Part shown: piece after piece, positions 22,779 through 25,013 of the stretch
Position numbering within the stretch: the stretch's first letter is position 1
Layout of the letters: every line of letters begins with the position of its first letter
Source: Erysipelotrichaceae bacterium
GTDB lineage: Bacteria > Bacillota_I > Bacilli_A > Erysipelotrichales > Erysipelotrichaceae
DNA length: 25,013 nucleotides
NCBI GenBank assembly: GCA_024684175.1
Contig: JAIKXJ010000003.1
Coordinates: forward strand, 1 to 25,013
Direction of reading: 5' to 3'
Notes under the pieces: model-generated
The model's database searches: none
The model's input: the letters and a program-made list of their open reading frames with translations, nothing else
What the model was told of the DNA's origin: nothing
Made by a program: the position numbers and the translations under genes

Positions 22779-23900
22779 TTAACGGTACGTTCTGACCGGT
22801 GAGATCAACTGGACCAGAGAATCATCACCTTCGCGCTTGACGACCATCGGTTTGAGTTCTCCGGAGAAGTTGATGGTCACAACATCATCATCGACCGCTT
22901 TCAAGGCATCCTGCAGATATTTACCGGAACAGGAGATCTCCAGCGGATCACCTTCGTAAGAGATGACATCGATCTTTTCAAAGGATGACAGCATCGTCTG
23001 GTTGGTTGAAGTCAGTTCCAGTTTGGAAGGATCGATCGACATCTTGATCGTATTCTTGCCATCGGCTTTGATGAATAAGGTACGGTCGATCGCCCGGATC
23101 AGATCCTTTGCCGAAACGACCAGTTTCTGCCGGAAGGATACCGGTATGAGTCTGGAAGTATCAGGGAATTCATCATCCAGAAGTCTGGTCTCGATGATCG
23201 AATTGCCGAAGATGAAGGAGATCTTCTGATTGTCGATGGCAATCGTGACTTCTTCTTCACCGACGATGGAATGGCAGATCTCATTGAGATATTTCGACGG
23301 AACCGTGATGTTGAAATGCAGATCCTGATCGATATCCAGAGTCTTGGAGGCAAGACGGTAAGAATCGGTCGCGTTGATATAAAGCTTCCGATCGGCGGCT
23401 TTGAAGTTGACACCGGTCAAAACAGGTCTCGTTTCTTTGTCCGAGCAGGCGAAGGAAGTTTCATCGACGATCTGCTGGAAGAGGGAAGTCTTGAGTTTGA
23501 ACGGCGAATTGTCGCGGATATCGAATCCGATGTTCGGGTACTCCGAAGCATCCATTCCGTTGACTTTGAATTCGGAGTTGCCGCCGTAGATCTTCATCAA
23601 AGTTCCGTCGATCGTTTCCACATTGATGAAATCCGCATCGATCTTCCGGACGATCTCCAGGATGTATCTGGCTTCCAGAACGACCTCACCGGGTTCGCTG
23701 ATGATCAGGGCATTTCTGTCATTATTGTTGATCGCCGTACGGATCGAGATATTGGAATCCGATGAAACTAAGACGAGAGAATCACTGCTGACGGAGATCT
23801 TGATGCCGGATAAGGATGGCAGCGGTGTCGTGGAAGAGATGGCTCTGGATGAAAGTGAGAGTGCATCCAGGAATTCTTTCTTTGAGATTTTGAAATTCAT
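22779..23900 (-). CDS. dnaN: DNA polymerase III beta subunit (sliding clamp)
   Basis: The 373-aa product has the three-fold clamp repeat. It begins MNFKISKKEFLDALSL and ends with the C-terminal LVQLISPVRTYR, the usual clamp ending (PMR/PVRxY-like) that helps shape the peptide-binding pocket. The length is normal for the family. It forms a ring on DNA that tethers polymerase, loaded by the complex containing DnaX. GGAGG is 5 bases before the ATG at 23900. It lies 140 bases after dnaA in the canonical order and has its own terminator. Confidence 0.97.
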   Translation of the reverse strand: MNFKISKKEFLDALSLSSRAISSTTPLPSLSGIKISVSSDSLVLVSSDSNISIRTAINNNDRNALIISEPGEVVLEARYILEIVRKIDADFINVETIDGTLMKIYGGNSEFKVNGMDASEYPNIGFDIRDNSPFKLKTSLFQQIVDETSFACSDKETRPVLTGVNFKAADRKLYINATDSYRLASKTLDIDQDLHFNITVPSKYLNEICHSIVGEEEVTIAIDNQKISFIFGNSIIETRLLDDEFPDTSRLIPVSFRQKLVVSAKDLIRAIDRTLFIKADGKNTIKMSIDPSKLELTSTNQTMLSSFEKIDVISYEGDPLEISCSGKYLQDALKAVDDDVVTINFSGELKPMVVKREGDDSLVQLISPVRTYR

Positions 23901-24040
23901 AAGCGCCTCCGTGTGTTTTTATTATTCATTCTGTTAAAGTTATCATCATTACTTTGTTGGTAAATGTGGAAAACTTTAAAACAGACTGCATTTATACTTA
24001 AATTTTAACATTTTTACTGTTGTAAAAATCGTTTGAAACT
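23901..24040. other. dnaA-dnaN spacer with DnaA-box-like site and AT-rich hairpin
   Basis: The spacer is strongly AT-rich. TTTTCCACA (minus strand, 23973-23965) is one mismatch from the DnaA box TTATCCACA. ATTTTTAC (24010-24017) and GTAAAAAT (24022-24029) form an 8-base hairpin just after the dnaA stop, perhaps a weak terminator. One near-box does not make an origin; the main origin is more likely upstream of dnaA, outside the window. Confidence 0.4.
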
Positions 24041-25013
24041 CTAGCGGATCCTGCCTTCGATCTCATTGATCGCCTTAAGATACAAAGGATCGGTCTTGAT
24101 CTTCTTTTCCACCGAAGCGATACCGCTCATGACTGTGGAATGATCCCGTCCGCCGAATTCCCTGCCGATGTCATCGTAAGTGGCGTCCAAAAGTTTGCGG
24201 CAAAGATACATCGCGATCTGCCGGGCGTTGGAGATGTTCTTGGTACGGTTGGCGGATGTGATCTGTTGTTTGGTGAGGTTGTAGTAATCACATACCGCCT
24301 TTCGTACCGTTGGAATAGCTAATTCATTCTTTGATTCCTTGATCTGATCCTTGAAGGCATCGATCGCCAGTTTCAAAGTAATGCGGTTTCCTTCTTCGAG
24401 ATTCGGGAACATCGCTGAATAAAAAAGGAGCCGGTTTACCGCTCCTTCCAAAGACCTCACGTCTTGGGAGAAGTTGGTAGCAAGATAATTGAAGACTTCA
24501 TCATCGATATCATCGATGGAAGATTTGTTGTAACCCGGATAGTTGGCGACCTTCATCTTTAATATATTGATGGAAGTCTCATATTCCGGAGCTTCGATAT
24601 TGACATTCAATCCCTGATTGAAACGGGAGATGATACGATCAGAAAGACCGCGGATCTCGCTCGGTGTGCGGTCGGAAGTGATACAGATCTGTTTCTTGTT
24701 GTTGATCAGTTCGTTGTAGATCGTGAAGAACAACTCATTGGTCTTATCTTTACCTGCGATATTCTGAATATCGTCGATCAGAAGCAGATCCAGGTCTTCA
24801 AAAACCTTCTTCAACTCATCAAAACGGTTCTCCTGCGAAGCTTTTTTGACATTGTCGACGAATTCCAGTCCACTCAACATACCGATATTCTTTTCCGGGA
24901 ACATTGTCCGGACCTGATTGCCGATGGCGTTCAGCAAATGTGTCTTGCCCAGACCCGGATTTCCGTATATAAATAAAGGATTGAAAATGACGCCGAGGTT
25001 GGAAGCGCAAGTC
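24041..25013 (-). CDS. dnaA: Chromosomal replication initiator DnaA, 5' end missing
   Basis: The C-terminal 323 residues of DnaA are present; the start lies beyond the right edge. Walker A is YGNPGLGKTH and Walker B is LLLIDDIQNI. Domain IV carries the DNA-binding signature GREFGGRDHSTVMSGI, whose helix contacts DnaA boxes. DnaA-ATP opens oriC. The gene order after it (dnaN, yaaA, recF, gyrB, gyrA) is canonical, so the origin is expected to be just off the right edge. Confidence 0.98.
   Translation of the reverse strand, partial: TCASNLGVIFNPLFIYGNPGLGKTHLLNAIGNQVRTMFPEKNIGMLSGLEFVDNVKKASQENRFDELKKVFEDLDLLLIDDIQNIAGKDKTNELFFTIYNELINNKKQICITSDRTPSEIRGLSDRIISRFNQGLNVNIEAPEYETSINILKMKVANYPGYNKSSIDDIDDEVFNYLATNFSQDVRSLEGAVNRLLFYSAMFPNLEEGNRITLKLAIDAFKDQIKESKNELAIPTVRKAVCDYYNLTKQQITSANRTKNISNARQIAMYLCRKLLDATYDDIGREFGGRDHSTVMSGIASVEKKIKTDPLYLKAINEIEGRIR

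Noticed and set aside
23901..24040. oriC in the dnaA-dnaN spacer
   Set aside because: Only one imperfect DnaA box is present; the origin is more likely upstream of dnaA, outside the window.

Overview
The window looks like the oriC-proximal part of a moderate-GC Bacillota (Firmicutes) chromosome. Evidence: the order dnaA-dnaN-yaaA(S4)-recF-gyrB-gyrA read leftward from the right edge, two T-box leaders, strong AGGAGG ribosome binding sites, and three parS-like sites. Erysipelotrichia or a neighbouring class is my best guess from gene content and order; I cannot prove it from sequence alone. All but two protein genes are on the minus strand, so they run with a replication fork leaving an origin beyond the right edge.

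Right to left. 25013-22779: 3' two thirds of dnaA, then dnaN with a terminator. 22660-16895: yaaA-recF-gyrB-gyrA, a tightly overlapping operon with its own promoter and almost no 5' leader, ending in a terminator. 16840-15330: serS behind a T-box leader with a UCC (Ser) specifier. 15322-14078: a HAD hydrolase and a small membrane protein, flanked and crossed by three parS sites. 14076-13443: SRP RNA gene (ffs), then tadA and a terminator. 13443-8793: a dnaX-ybaB-recR operon whose promoter places the start point on the dnaX ATG. Behind recR it carries a CARF-nuclease (DUF1887, Card1/Can2-like) gene coupled to recR by an 8-base overlap, and a PUA/EVE-like gene. 8743-7382: a MATE transporter. 7328-6579 (+): a four-helix membrane protein ending in a Cys/His metal-binding motif. 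6435-5395: a FecR-domain lipoprotein. 5308-1201: an NCS2 nucleobase permease behind an unidentified terminator/antiterminator leader, then guaB and guaA. 1113-859 (+): an unrecognised small ORF. 768-1: an Asn-specifier T-box and the 5' end of asnB.

How they fit together. Most of the window is replication, recombination and chromosome-organisation machinery (dnaA, dnaN, recF, gyrBA, dnaX, ybaB, recR, parS). A purine block imports a nucleobase and makes GMP from IMP. It is unusual twice: GuaB matches the Tritrichomonas foetus type of IMP dehydrogenase (503 aa, catalytic Cys319, Arg418-Tyr419), and GuaA lacks the glutaminase domain. Amino-acid supply and charging genes (asnB, serS) are under tRNA-sensing leaders.

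The best candidate for something undescribed is the tail of the dnaX-recR operon. There a cyclic-oligoadenylate-sensor-type nuclease and a PUA-like reader-type protein sit in a housekeeping recombination operon with no CRISPR array or cas gene in view.
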